This document shows positions 35,578 to 44,099 of a stretch of DNA of 64,000 nucleotides, in pieces. How positions within the stretch are numbered: the first letter of the stretch is position 1; the number at the start of each line of letters is the position of its first letter. The stretch spans positions 2,666,001-2,730,000 of the forward strand of contig OZ252297.1 in assembly GCA_965250275.1 (NCBI GenBank), in the 5' to 3' direction. The translations under genes and the position numbers were made by a program. Below the pieces are notes generated by a model. It was not told where the DNA came from and did no database searches. It saw only the letters and a list, made by a program, of their open reading frames with translations. This stretch comes from G965250275 sp965250275. GTDB taxonomy: Bacteria > Pseudomonadota > Alphaproteobacteria > Rhodobacterales > Rhodobacteraceae.

Positions 35578-36009
35578 ATGCGTACCTGCTGCGCCCTGAT
35601 ATTTGCCCTGCTTGGGGCCTGCACGACACAAGATGTAGGGGTGTCGTCGGGCAAAGCCCGATTCACGGAGTATCCGGATGCCCTCTTTGCTGCGTTTCGG
35701 TCTGCATGTGGCGGACCGGCACAATCCTTTGTTCAGCCGTCCAACGATCTCGTCGAGTGCCGGGAATACTTGCCGCCCGAGACCACCGCAGCGATCATTC
35801 TCAGCTTCAACGGCACACCTGAAGATCTGCCAGAGTTGGTGATCCGGTTTCGCGCGGAAGAATCAGAGCCGGGTTTTGTGGTGCAAAACGACGTTTTTCT
35901 GAACGTCCCGCAGCGCGGCGGCCTGCCCTTGCAAGTCCGGCGCCCCGATGCGCGGCTGAACCGGACGCTGGATGCGCTCTACGAACGCGCGGGCGGCATT
36001 CCAGAGTAA
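35578..36009 (+). CDS. Putative lipoprotein, function unknown
   Basis: 143 residues. A short N-terminal signal with lipobox LLGAC (Cys about residue 15) predicts a lipoprotein. The mature part contains two Cys (in RSACGGPAQ and VECREYLPP), probably a disulfide, and a beta-rich core around EDLPELVIRFRAEE. I recognise no family. GGAG sits 8 bases before ATG 35578. It converges on the OprB gene with 14 bases between stops. Confidence 0.7.
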   Translation: MRTCCALIFALLGACTTQDVGVSSGKARFTEYPDALFAAFRSACGGPAQSFVQPSNDLVECREYLPPETTAAIILSFNGTPEDLPELVIRFRAEESEPGFVVQNDVFLNVPQRGGLPLQVRRPDARLNRTLDALYERAGGIPE

Positions 36010-36023
36010 AGACCCGAACCGCT

Positions 36024-37217
36024 CTAGAACACGATCCGCGTGCGCAGCCCGACAAGCGTGATGCTGCCCTGCGCGGGGTTGAGCAGCGGATTCGAAATAT
36101 ACTGGATCGATGGTGTCAGCTGGAACCCGGGACTGATTGAGAAGCGGTAAAAGGCCTCTGCCGTAAATTGGGTTCCCGCAATCCCGTTTGCCTGCGCCCA
36201 GTTCAACCCAAGCCCCGCCATATCGGTGTTGCGGCCGTAATAGCCGATCCCGGTCGAGAGCGACTTTTCGTAGAGCGCGGCTGTTCCCTGTGACACGCCG
36301 GCACGCACGAAAGGCATCCAGCGATTCTCGAAAAACCACGCCGCGGAGAACGCCGCCCCGTAGTCCTCTGGCCGGCTGCCATCGCTGGCCGCATCGCTGT
36401 GCCAGAGAGTCAGATGGATGTTGTCGAAATAGATGCGGTCAAAACCGGAGGTGTATCCAATCTCGAGACTTTTGAAGAGATCACCGTCGCTGAACACATC
36501 GAAGTTCGGATCGCTGGCATCCGCATTTGCGTCCGCAACACTGCCAGTGACATAGAAGTTCTTTCCCAGCGCTACGCCGCCTGCAATCGCAAGACCGGGA
36601 TTCGGTGCGTTGATGGTCGGGTTTGTGTTGAACGCCAGGTTTTGAAAACCGGTGTAAGGGCTGACCAACCCATAAATGTCGACGAAATCGGTCACATCGA
36701 TCTGACCGATCTGAAAACTCCAGCTCCCGTCAGAAGCGCGTTGGGTCCAGAACAGGTTGGTCAGCAAAGTGCCGCTGTCATTGAAGGCTGTCCCGGTGAT
36801 GGCCACCGCCCCACCGTCCAGGCCCAGAAACTGGGGGGCGACGTCTGTATAAGCGTGCCGGTTTTCGATTTTGAACGTGAGGGACCCGTTTGGCGTTGCT
36901 TGCCACGTACCGTAAAACCTGGCGATGCCGCTTGCAGCCTCTCCGGTTCCCAGATCAGCGTTCGACGACTGACCAAGGGCAAGGTAATCGATGCTGAATT
37001 TGAAGCCTTGCTCCGCCAGACGGTCCTTCCATGCAAACCACTCGGGCGCGATGTTTTGGGGGAAGGTCGATCGAAATTGGGGATCCGTCACCCCATCGCC
37101 CGGCTCCAGTTCCGCGCTGACAGAAGACGGGCCGGACAACCCTTGCGCATTCAGAACGGTGCCGGACACCAGCAGCGCGCAGGCAACCGCGGACAAACGG
37201 GAGAAGAGAATTTTCAT
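36024..37217 (-). CDS. OprB-family carbohydrate-selective porin
   Basis: 397 residues, with a cleavable signal peptide (about 1-25, ending VLNAQG) and an alternating beta-barrel pattern to a C-terminal Phe (LVGLRTRIVF), as expected for an outer-membrane protein. The segment EWFAWKDRLAEQGFKFSIDYLALGQ at about 57-81 and the FVDIYGLVSPYTGFQNLAF block at about 180-198 match the OprB porin family. These porins pass sugars into the periplasm, though family members can be more general. It follows DUF3299 on the minus strand by 65 bases, and may share its transcript. Confidence 0.82.
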   Translation of the reverse strand: MKILFSRLSAVACALLVSGTVLNAQGLSGPSSVSAELEPGDGVTDPQFRSTFPQNIAPEWFAWKDRLAEQGFKFSIDYLALGQSSNADLGTGEAASGIARFYGTWQATPNGSLTFKIENRHAYTDVAPQFLGLDGGAVAITGTAFNDSGTLLTNLFWTQRASDGSWSFQIGQIDVTDFVDIYGLVSPYTGFQNLAFNTNPTINAPNPGLAIAGGVALGKNFYVTGSVADANADASDPNFDVFSDGDLFKSLEIGYTSGFDRIYFDNIHLTLWHSDAASDGSRPEDYGAAFSAAWFFENRWMPFVRAGVSQGTAALYEKSLSTGIGYYGRNTDMAGLGLNWAQANGIAGTQFTAEAFYRFSISPGFQLTPSIQYISNPLLNPAQGSITLVGLRTRIVF

Positions 37218-37282
37218 GAGTTGTTACTTTCAGGGTTTCAGAGGGAACACCCAAACTGGCAATCACTACGAAACGCGAGAGG

Positions 37283-38059
37283 TTACTTCAACGATCCCGC
37301 CGAAGACGATAGCGGGGCGCTCGCGCCGCGGAGGCGTTCCGCCAGCCTTTGCGCCCAATTGTCGTCCACGCCGGAGGATGATTGCGCCCTAAGCTGCTGA
37401 ATTGTCTCAACTTCGTCCGCCTCCATCAGAAAGGTTGCGCGCATCTGAACCGGGCCATCAACAATGTGAAAGACGTTGTCGGTTGGCGTAATGGAGACTT
37501 TTCCCGTCAAACGAACGGGTTCGTGTACGTAGCGTGGTCTCCAGTCGCTATTGAGACGCACGCGGATCATCTGATTGGGGTTGGGCGGTGGCATGTGGCT
37601 GCACATGCCACGCTCGGGCACCAAATAGACCACGGATGTTCCGTCCTCAGCTTCGGGACCCGCTATGGCGAAGCCGGCCAGCGAAATCAGCTGACCGTCA
37701 ACTTCCGGGTTCCCGGATGTCGCCGCACGCTCGCGCCGCTCTGCCACCTCCCAGCGCTGCGAGATCAGCCAATCCGCATCAATACCGTCAGCGGCCAGTT
37801 TATCTTGTGCCTCTGCCAGCCGCGCTTCGGCGGTCGCGCGAAACTCTGAAGACGCCGTTTCGTTGTCCAGTTCCTGCTGATAAACAATGACTGACCTCAG
37901 GGCCACGATCTGCTCGTGGGTCAGATCGCGATACGGGTCTTCGAACGACTGGGCAGACATATCCACCAAGTCGTCCCAGCCGATCTCTTTGGCGTTCGAC
38001 TGTGGCGCCAACACGAGCACCAACAGCGATATGACAAAAGCTCTGGAAAGGACCATCAT
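37283..38059 (-). CDS. Secreted DUF3299 domain protein
   Basis: 258 residues with an N-terminal signal peptide (about 1-23, ending SNAKE). The DUF3299 core is recognisable from VDGQLISLAGFAIAG (about 121-135) through VYLVPERGMCSHMPPPNPNQMIRVRL (about 144-169), with its conserved Cys, His and Pro run, to RLTGKVSI. Function of the family is unknown; a periplasmic role is predicted. Two tandem Met codons (38059 and 38056) could start translation. It follows a strong hairpin, 12 bases upstream of its start on the minus strand, and precedes the OprB porin gene. Confidence 0.78.
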   Translation of the reverse strand: MMVLSRAFVISLLVLVLAPQSNAKEIGWDDLVDMSAQSFEDPYRDLTHEQIVALRSVIVYQQELDNETASSEFRATAEARLAEAQDKLAADGIDADWLISQRWEVAERRERAATSGNPEVDGQLISLAGFAIAGPEAEDGTSVVYLVPERGMCSHMPPPNPNQMIRVRLNSDWRPRYVHEPVRLTGKVSITPTDNVFHIVDGPVQMRATFLMEADEVETIQQLRAQSSSGVDDNWAQRLAERLRGASAPLSSSAGSLK

Positions 38060-38070
38060 AGTTCTTTTCT

Positions 38071-38106
38071 AGCACGGAGCGGACCGAGGGGGTACCGCTC
38101 CGTGCT
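38071..38106 (-). other. Perfect 12-bp hairpin between amidohydrolase and DUF3299 genes
   Basis: AGCACGGAGCGG (38071-38082) pairs with CCGCTCCGTGCT (38095-38106), a 12-base perfect stem with a 12-base loop. On the minus strand the sequence after it is AGAAAAG, so there is no T-run. It is therefore better read as a processing or stability stem, or attenuator, than a terminator. Confidence 0.5.
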
Positions 38107-38112
38107 CCCACA

Positions 38113-39507
38113 TCAGTTCAGTGTATTCTTGTAGATTTCGCCATCCTTCATGATCAGGCGGATTGTCTCTGGACTGTCTGGGCGCGGATCGGCCCCAAAC
38201 CACTGATCACCGGTTCCGACCACCGTAAAGTCTTCCAATGGGTTGCCGTCGATCAAAAGAATGTCCGCATAGGCCCCCTCCTCGATCACACCGAGCTTGC
38301 CTTCGGTGAATGGGTTCATAAAGGGTCCGGACATTTTGACGATTTCGCCACCAATCGACGTGAGCGTCACCATCGACTGGTACGGGCCGAAGAACTCGTT
38401 GTTCAGGTGTTTCTCATAGGCGATCTGGATATTGCAGGCCTCAACGGAACCCACGCAGTCTGTCTGGAATCCGCGCTTCACCGGACACTTCTTCATGTTC
38501 GGGATGTAGTTGGCAAAGGTCGCGGAAGCAGATTTTGCCTTGGCCAGGCTCGACGGCTGGTTTTTGACTGCCGGAACGTCAAGAAGCCCCGGGTCGAACG
38601 CAGTCAGGTTTGTGGTGATGTAAACACCCTTCTCGTTCATGACCTCGGCGATATCGCAGTCGAACGAAAACCCGTGCTCGATGGATTTCACGCCGGCGTC
38701 GAGCGCGTTCATAATCGCCTCCTTGCGGTAGGCGTGGGCCATTACGTAGCTTTCGTATTCGTTGGCGACCTGCACAGCAGCTTCGATCTCCTCAGGGGCG
38801 CCGGCCAGCAGTTGCCACGGGTCGAACGCCGAAACCACGCCACCGGAAATCATGAACTTCAGTTGAGTCGCGCCCATGCGGAAATTGTTGCGCCCGTATT
38901 TGTAGACATCGTTCGGACCGTAAATGTCCTGCGCCATGTTGAGGCGGTTGAAGTTCGATTCCGTGCCCGGCGGGGACGTGAAAGTAGAGAAGTCCGCATG
39001 ACCGCCACGTGTTCCGAGAAAAGCTCCGGACGGGTAGTACCGCGGACCCGGAATCTGACCGGCTTGGATGGCGCGACTGAGACCGGCATTGGCTCCGCCC
39101 GCGTCGCGCACGGTGGTGAAGCCCTGCATAAGGTACATTTCGGCCATCCGGGTCGCGTGGATGCCGAAATCCTCCCAGGTCGAGTTCGTTTCCATTGCGC
39201 CAATAGACGGACCCATCAGCGCAAGATGCGCGTGCATCTCCATGAAACCCGGCGTCAAAGTGCGTCCGCCGCCGTCGATCACCGTTGCATCGGGCGCATC
39301 AATGGCGTCGGTCGAGACTGCCTTGATCAGGTTGCCCTCAACCAGCACCGATGCGTTTTCAATCCGCGCCTCATTCACACCGTCAAAAACATGTACATTC
39401 GTAAACAGTGTTTGCGCCGGGGCATCCTGCGCCAAGGACGGCATGCCCATCATCGCAAACAGAGACGCAACCGCGACTCCCACACACGTTTTCGCTGAAC
39501 CAAGCAT
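38113..39507 (-). CDS. Secreted metal-dependent amidohydrolase
   Basis: 464 residues with a signal peptide (about 1-26, ending LAQDA), so periplasmic. The amidohydrolase fold is shown by TLTPGFMEMHAHL (HxH metal ligands about 95-97), QLKFMISGG (candidate carbamylated Lys), VMAHAYRKEA and SIEHGFSFD for the later His ligands, QTDCVG for the Asp, and the C-terminal GKLGVIEEGAYADILLIDGNPLED. The subgroup includes prolidase-like and imidazolonepropionase-like enzymes; the substrate cannot be assigned. It is divergent from the AraC gene, with about 150 bases between. Confidence 0.85.
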   Translation of the reverse strand: MLGSAKTCVGVAVASLFAMMGMPSLAQDAPAQTLFTNVHVFDGVNEARIENASVLVEGNLIKAVSTDAIDAPDATVIDGGGRTLTPGFMEMHAHLALMGPSIGAMETNSTWEDFGIHATRMAEMYLMQGFTTVRDAGGANAGLSRAIQAGQIPGPRYYPSGAFLGTRGGHADFSTFTSPPGTESNFNRLNMAQDIYGPNDVYKYGRNNFRMGATQLKFMISGGVVSAFDPWQLLAGAPEEIEAAVQVANEYESYVMAHAYRKEAIMNALDAGVKSIEHGFSFDCDIAEVMNEKGVYITTNLTAFDPGLLDVPAVKNQPSSLAKAKSASATFANYIPNMKKCPVKRGFQTDCVGSVEACNIQIAYEKHLNNEFFGPYQSMVTLTSIGGEIVKMSGPFMNPFTEGKLGVIEEGAYADILLIDGNPLEDFTVVGTGDQWFGADPRPDSPETIRLIMKDGEIYKNTLN

Positions 39508-39657
39508 CTACGACTTCTCCTTCATGATTCACATCGACACTAGCACCACTGTCGCCACCTCAATGGCCACTATCAGGAGCATGCGTACGGTTCTCTGGTC
39601 ATTTCTGGCCATTCCTGACGGTGCATTTGTGCAATTATGGATGCCTGGAGGGAATCG

Positions 39658-40674
39658 ATGTCCAAGCGCGCCAGCTCAAAGGCCATTCAGGAAGGCTTCA
39701 TCCGCCTTTCGTTGGTGAACCCATTTGTGGACTACCTGCAGATGCGGGGAATTTCCGTGTCAGAGGCTTTCGCCAGCCATGGCCTGAACCCTGAATCCTC
39801 AAAGGACACCAGCATCTTTGTGCATTCCGATATCGTCTATGGCCTGATCAATGCCTTTGCGGATGCCGCGGGTGACCCCCATCTCGGGGCGCATGTGGGT
39901 GAGTTCCACGACTTTGCCTCCTGGCCTCCCTTTGCCAGCGCCATCGAAGAATCAGATACACTGGTGCAGTTTTTCGCCCGTTTCATTGAACGCGTGCCTC
40001 GTGAAACCAATGCTGTGAGGCATTCGCTTGAAATCGAAGCCACGCGTGCCGTGTATCATGTCTTTCGGATGCTCGAACCCGGCGTGAAGCCGACCCAGGT
40101 CACGGGATTTGGCGCGGCACATTACATTCGTCTTCTGAAGTCGGTCACAGGCGACCAATGGGCCCCCGAAGAGGTCACGGTCGAAAGTCGCTTCATCGCG
40201 GGCGTGCCGCCGGACTACTTTGGCGTCACCACCAAACTGATCACCGATCCCGGCATCCGGCTCAGCTTTCCGGTGCATTGGTTGTTTCGACCACTCAAGG
40301 TAGACCTGACAGGGGCACGTGGTCGCAGCGACGAAGCCGTCGAAGAGATCACGGTCGTCGCGGCGATGCGATCACTGCTCTATGAAAACCTCGCAGACCC
40401 AAAAGTGGACGAAGCCTACGCAGCAAACATGTTGGGAATCGAAGCCCCCAGATTTCGCAAAGCGCTCAAACGACACGGCACAACTTTTTCGAAAGAAATC
40501 AAAAGACTGAAGATAGATCGCGCCCGAGAACTGATCCGCCATGGAGACCTCAGCCTGGCCGCGATTGGGATGGAGTTGGGATACCCGGACAACTCGCATT
40601 TCACGCGGTTCTTCCGATCTCAGACCGGCATGACCCCCAGTCAATTCCGAAAGTCGTTAAGGTCAACCTCATGA
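39658..40674 (+). CDS. AraC-family transcriptional regulator
   Basis: 338 residues: an AraC-type N-terminal sensor domain like that of OruR/ArgR-type regulators (about 20-200), with an LRMRGISVSEAFASHGLNPE-like start, and a C-terminal double helix-turn-helix (about 250-335) ending DNSHFTRFFRSQTGMTPSQFRKSLR. GGAGGG lies 6 bases before ATG 39658. Because it sits between the divergent amidohydrolase and the downstream flavin oxidoreductase, it probably controls one or both; that is inference from position. Effector unknown. Confidence 0.87.
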   Translation: MSKRASSKAIQEGFIRLSLVNPFVDYLQMRGISVSEAFASHGLNPESSKDTSIFVHSDIVYGLINAFADAAGDPHLGAHVGEFHDFASWPPFASAIEESDTLVQFFARFIERVPRETNAVRHSLEIEATRAVYHVFRMLEPGVKPTQVTGFGAAHYIRLLKSVTGDQWAPEEVTVESRFIAGVPPDYFGVTTKLITDPGIRLSFPVHWLFRPLKVDLTGARGRSDEAVEEITVVAAMRSLLYENLADPKVDEAYAANMLGIEAPRFRKALKRHGTTFSKEIKRLKIDRARELIRHGDLSLAAIGMELGYPDNSHFTRFFRSQTGMTPSQFRKSLRSTS

Positions 40675-40780
40675 TGGGTGCAGTGTTCCCGAAGTCCGAA
40701 AACGTGAGGTCGACGGGCGCCTGCCTGATCGTACGCACCGCAGCCGGCGGCGAACCTTTCTGCCCAACTGCGGAGAAAAA

Positions 40781-41998
40781 ATGAACAACCAAACGGAACA
40801 GGACAGCGCCAGCGTCGCATCTGTGTTGGCAAGCCCCTTGGAGCTGCCTTGCGGCATTCGTCTGAAGAACCGGATCGTGAAATCCGCGATGTCGGACTCA
40901 CTGGGTGATGGCGCGGGGAACGCCACCGAAGCGCAGGCGCGGCTCTATGAACGCTGGGCCGAAGGAGGCGTCGCCCTGTCCTTGATCGGCGAAGTGCAGC
41001 CCAGCCCATTTTATCCCGAAAAGCCCGGAAACCTGGTTCTGGCGCCCGGCATGGATCTGAGGCGTCTGAAAGATCTCGCAAGCCGTGGTTCGGCGCATGG
41101 TACGCATATCTGGCCCCAGATCGGTCACGCCGGTGCATTGGCACATGCACCGATCAGCCTTCCGCGTGGCCCCTCCGCTTTGGACGTGGAGGGGTTGAAA
41201 TGCGATGGCATGACGCCCGACGACATCGCGGCATTGCCCGAGCTATATGCAATGGCCGCCAGGCAAGCGATCGAGGCTGGTTTTGGTGGGGTCCAGATAC
41301 ACGCAGGCCATGGTTTCCTGCTGAGTCAATTTTTGTCCCCGCTCTTCAATCGTCGGGCCGACAGTTATGGCGGTGCCGTCGCAGCGCGGTTTCGCATCAT
41401 TGGCGAGATTCTGGACGCGGTGCGCCACACTTTGGGACCGCGCGTCCCGATCGGGATCAAGATCAACTCTACGGACAAACTTGAGGGTGGCCTGAGCGAG
41501 ACCGAAGGGTTGGAGGTGATCCACCTGCTGGATCAAACCTCGGTCGATTTGATCGACATCAGCGGCGGAACCTATTTCCCCGGCGCCCCGTCGAGTTCAG
41601 AGGGAACATCGTCCTCGGGGCCCTACTTTTTGGACTTTGCCAAACGGGCCAAAACCCTGACACGCCGGCCGATCATGCTCACCGGTGGCATCCGGCGTCA
41701 CGATGAAGCCGTTGCGGTGCTTCGTGATCAAGCAGCAGATGCTGTCAGCCTTGCGCGTGCATTGGCGCTCAACCCCGCTGTGGCGCAATCATGGGTGACC
41801 GATGCCCCCGTCGATCCGGCTTTTCCCAAGTTTGAGTCGCCTCCTCCGGGAGGCATCACCGCGTGGTACACCATGCGGCTCACTGCAATTGGCGAAGATC
41901 GGGATGATACGTTCGACCTGACGCTTCCCGAAGCGATTGAAGCATACGAGACCCGCGATGCTGACAAATGCCACATCTGGCAAAAGCGGTTCTCCTGA
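40781..41998 (+). CDS. NADH:flavin oxidoreductase, Old Yellow Enzyme family
   Basis: 405 residues folding as an FMN-binding TIM barrel. LKNRIVKSAMSDSLGD (about 28-43) is the N-terminal FMN segment; GFGGVQIHAGHGFLLSQFLSPLFNRRADSYGG (about 166-197) carries the HxxH catalytic histidine pair; PVGIKINS-type and MLTGGIRR strands (about 225 and 296) bind phosphate. Reduces activated double bonds of enones or similar; real substrate unknown. It lies 106 bases downstream of the AraC gene on the same strand and could be its target. Confidence 0.88.
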   Translation: MNNQTEQDSASVASVLASPLELPCGIRLKNRIVKSAMSDSLGDGAGNATEAQARLYERWAEGGVALSLIGEVQPSPFYPEKPGNLVLAPGMDLRRLKDLASRGSAHGTHIWPQIGHAGALAHAPISLPRGPSALDVEGLKCDGMTPDDIAALPELYAMAARQAIEAGFGGVQIHAGHGFLLSQFLSPLFNRRADSYGGAVAARFRIIGEILDAVRHTLGPRVPIGIKINSTDKLEGGLSETEGLEVIHLLDQTSVDLIDISGGTYFPGAPSSSEGTSSSGPYFLDFAKRAKTLTRRPIMLTGGIRRHDEAVAVLRDQAADAVSLARALALNPAVAQSWVTDAPVDPAFPKFESPPPGGITAWYTMRLTAIGEDRDDTFDLTLPEAIEAYETRDADKCHIWQKRFS

Positions 41999-42035
41999 CG
42001 ACCCAGGACACAACTACGGTTGCGACACAGGGCGA

Positions 42036-42833
42036 TCAGGCGACTTTGGCGGCCTCTTGCGCTGCGCTTGGAACAAACCGGTGTTCGAGGATGCGGTCAC
42101 CTTGGGTTTCGATCGCGGTGCTCGGAGGGATTTCCTCCCAGTTTCCGCATTCCCCGTCGAGCGGTTCGGACGCCACGATAACACCATCCGCACAAGGCTG
42201 GTAATGCAGGCTCGGCGCGAATTGATCCGAAGCATAGCGCGCTGCGAACAGGCGTTCTCCATCTGACCAGCACGCAGCAAAACGCATATAGGGCAAGCTC
42301 CCGCGCCGACGGGACAGGTCTTCGACATGCGCCACCGCCCGTTGCATCGCGCCGATCGGGTCTGCGTCCAGACCTTCGCCATGCGCGATCAGGAAAATTG
42401 CCTCACTCTCGGTGGCGCCCAACCGGTGTTCGTAGAGATGTGCGGGGATCATGCCGTCGAGTTCCTGTCGGATCTGTTCATGCCCCCCCGCCTGACCGTT
42501 GTGCATGAAGCTCCACGGACCAAATCCGAAGGGATGACAATTGTTGCGCGACGTGGCCGTCCCGGTCGACGCCCGCACATGGGCAAGAAACAGACCGGAC
42601 CGGGTGTGATGGGCGAGTTGACGCAAATTCGCATCCGACCACGCCGGGTGCGTGTCCTTGTAAAAACAGGGGTGTGCGCGTTCCGAGTACCACGCCAGCC
42701 CGAAACCATCGGCATTGATCGGTGTCTTGCCAATCATCGCATTGCGGCTTTGTTCGACCAGCGATTGCTCCTGGTTCATGACGAGATCACCCAAGTAGCG
42801 CTTGTCACCCACCCAGGCCAGAAAGCGGCACAT
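42036..42833 (-). CDS. Class II glutamine amidotransferase (YafJ/EgtC-like)
   Basis: 265 residues of the Ntn-type glutamine amidotransferase family. The catalytic Cys is residue 2 (MCRFLAWVGD), released after Met removal. NADGFGLAWYSE (about 40-51), FLAHVRASTGT (about 82-92) and CHPFGFGPWSFMHNGQAGG (about 98-116) form the glutaminase site. It resembles both YafJ and EgtC, the ergothioneine step; no egtB or egtD is present in the window, so a general name is safer. It converges on the flavin oxidoreductase with 37 bases between stops. Confidence 0.85.
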   Translation of the reverse strand: MCRFLAWVGDKRYLGDLVMNQEQSLVEQSRNAMIGKTPINADGFGLAWYSERAHPCFYKDTHPAWSDANLRQLAHHTRSGLFLAHVRASTGTATSRNNCHPFGFGPWSFMHNGQAGGHEQIRQELDGMIPAHLYEHRLGATESEAIFLIAHGEGLDADPIGAMQRAVAHVEDLSRRRGSLPYMRFAACWSDGERLFAARYASDQFAPSLHYQPCADGVIVASEPLDGECGNWEEIPPSTAIETQGDRILEHRFVPSAAQEAAKVA

Positions 42834-43019
42834 CAGTTCACCTCAAAGTCTGACAATGGCTCAACACTACCGCTCACCAAGGCAGGAATTCGCCCAAATC
42901 CGTGGAGAAAGAGTTTCATTTATCGATCAAATGACCACGCAATGGACCAACTGGGCAATCAGATCGCCGCTGTAGCAGCACCAACGAGTCCGGAAAGAAC
43001 CCGTCGGCATCTCGAGAGG

Positions 43020-43165
43020 TGACGTTGAAAGAAAAGGCCGTTGCGCTTCGCGCCGCGCGTTTGCTCCCTTGTCCCTCCAGCATATCTTGAGTAAATCAGT
43101 AAGAAATGGGGTGTAAGTCCCCGTTGCCAGCTGTGCCGACATTCCGGCCAAGCCAGCAGACGCAC
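43020..43165 (+). promoter_or_regulatory. B12-box-like RNA element upstream of hmuT (possible cobalamin riboswitch variant)
   Basis: The 360-base gap before hmuT holds GGTGTAAGTCC (43110-43120), GCCAGCTGTG (43126-43135) and AAGCCAGCAGAC (43150-43161), in the same order and spacing style as the cobalamin riboswitch core and its 3' B12 box (AGCCAGGAGACC in typical members). A small GCCG/CGGC hairpin replaces the usual long middle stems. The 5' boundary is a guess. It ends about 30 bases before the hmuT start. Confidence 0.45.
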
Positions 43166-43193
43166 ATTCAGAAATGCAAAAATGGTGAGTGAC

Positions 43194-44099
43194 ATGACGT
43201 TCCATCTGCGTCGGGCATCCCTGTCGTTTGCGCGGTTCTTCCGTCGCACAAACGGCCTTCTCTCAGTCGCTTTGCTGAGTGCAATGAGCCTCGGACCCGC
43301 GAGTGCCGAGCAGGCGGACCGGGTTCTGGCCCTAGGCGGTTCCGTCACCGAGATCATCTACGCATTGGGCCAGGGACATCGTCTGATTGCACGGGACAGC
43401 ACGTCTTCGCACCCGCCAGAAGCGCGCGCGTTGCCCGATGTCGGTTATGTCCGCGCGCTCTCCCCCGAAGGGGTGTTGTCGGTGGACCCCGACCTGATCG
43501 TGGCCATCGAAGGCAGTGGGCCGCCAGAAACAATGGATGTGCTGCAGTCCGCCGAAGTCGAACTGGTCACGGTCGCGGAAGGTTATGATGCTGAGGCCGT
43601 GCTGAAAAAGATCGCGGTCGTCGCTGACGCCCTTGGCGTACCCGAGGAAGGCGCACGTCTGGCGGATGAAGTGGAATCCGGACTGAAGGCCGCCGTGGCG
43701 GCCAGTCGCACAGACACGCCACCAAAAGTGCTTTTCATTTTGTCGTTGCAGGGCGGGCGCATCCTGGCGGCCGGCAAAGATACGGCTGCGGAAGGCATCA
43801 TCGCCTTATCGGGTGGGCAAAATGCGATGGCAGGCTTCCAGGGCTATAAGCAAGTCAGCGACGAAGCCGTTCTTCAGGCTGCTCCGGATGTCATTCTGAT
43901 GATGGACCGGTCCGGCGCCCATTCGCCCGCCAGCCGCGACAACAGCGAAATTCTGTCTCATCCTGTTCTGGGTCAGACACCGGCTGCAAAAAGCGGAGCG
44001 ATCGTCCGGCAACCGGGACTCTTGTTACTGGGCTTTGGCCCGCGAACGCCGGAAGCGGTCAACACACTGAGCAGTGCCTTTCAAAAGGTGCCTGGATGA
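43194..44099 (+). CDS. hmuT: Haem ABC transporter substrate-binding protein
   Basis: 301 residues. A signal peptide (about 1-38, LLSVALLSAMSLGPASA) exports it to the periplasm, where it carries haem from the receptor to HmuUV. GGSVTEIIYALGQGHRLIARDSTSSHP (about 47-73) and LPDVGYVRALSPEGVLSVDPDLIVAIEGSGPPE (about 79-111) match the HmuT branch of the BtuF-like family closely. ATG 43194 is chosen over ATG 43182. The stop overlaps the hmuU ATG by 4 bases. It is the first gene of hmuTUV-monooxygenase, just after a B12-box-like leader. Confidence 0.9.
   Translation: MTFHLRRASLSFARFFRRTNGLLSVALLSAMSLGPASAEQADRVLALGGSVTEIIYALGQGHRLIARDSTSSHPPEARALPDVGYVRALSPEGVLSVDPDLIVAIEGSGPPETMDVLQSAEVELVTVAEGYDAEAVLKKIAVVADALGVPEEGARLADEVESGLKAAVAASRTDTPPKVLFILSLQGGRILAAGKDTAAEGIIALSGGQNAMAGFQGYKQVSDEAVLQAAPDVILMMDRSGAHSPASRDNSEILSHPVLGQTPAAKSGAIVRQPGLLLLGFGPRTPEAVNTLSSAFQKVPG

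Noticed and set aside
35253..35666. Minus-strand frame in the nrdJ upstream gap
   Set aside because: It overlaps the lipoprotein gene antisense and has no ribosome binding site or recognisable domain.
38407..39498. Plus-strand frame opposite the amidohydrolase
   Set aside because: Shadow; amino acid composition unlike a real protein.
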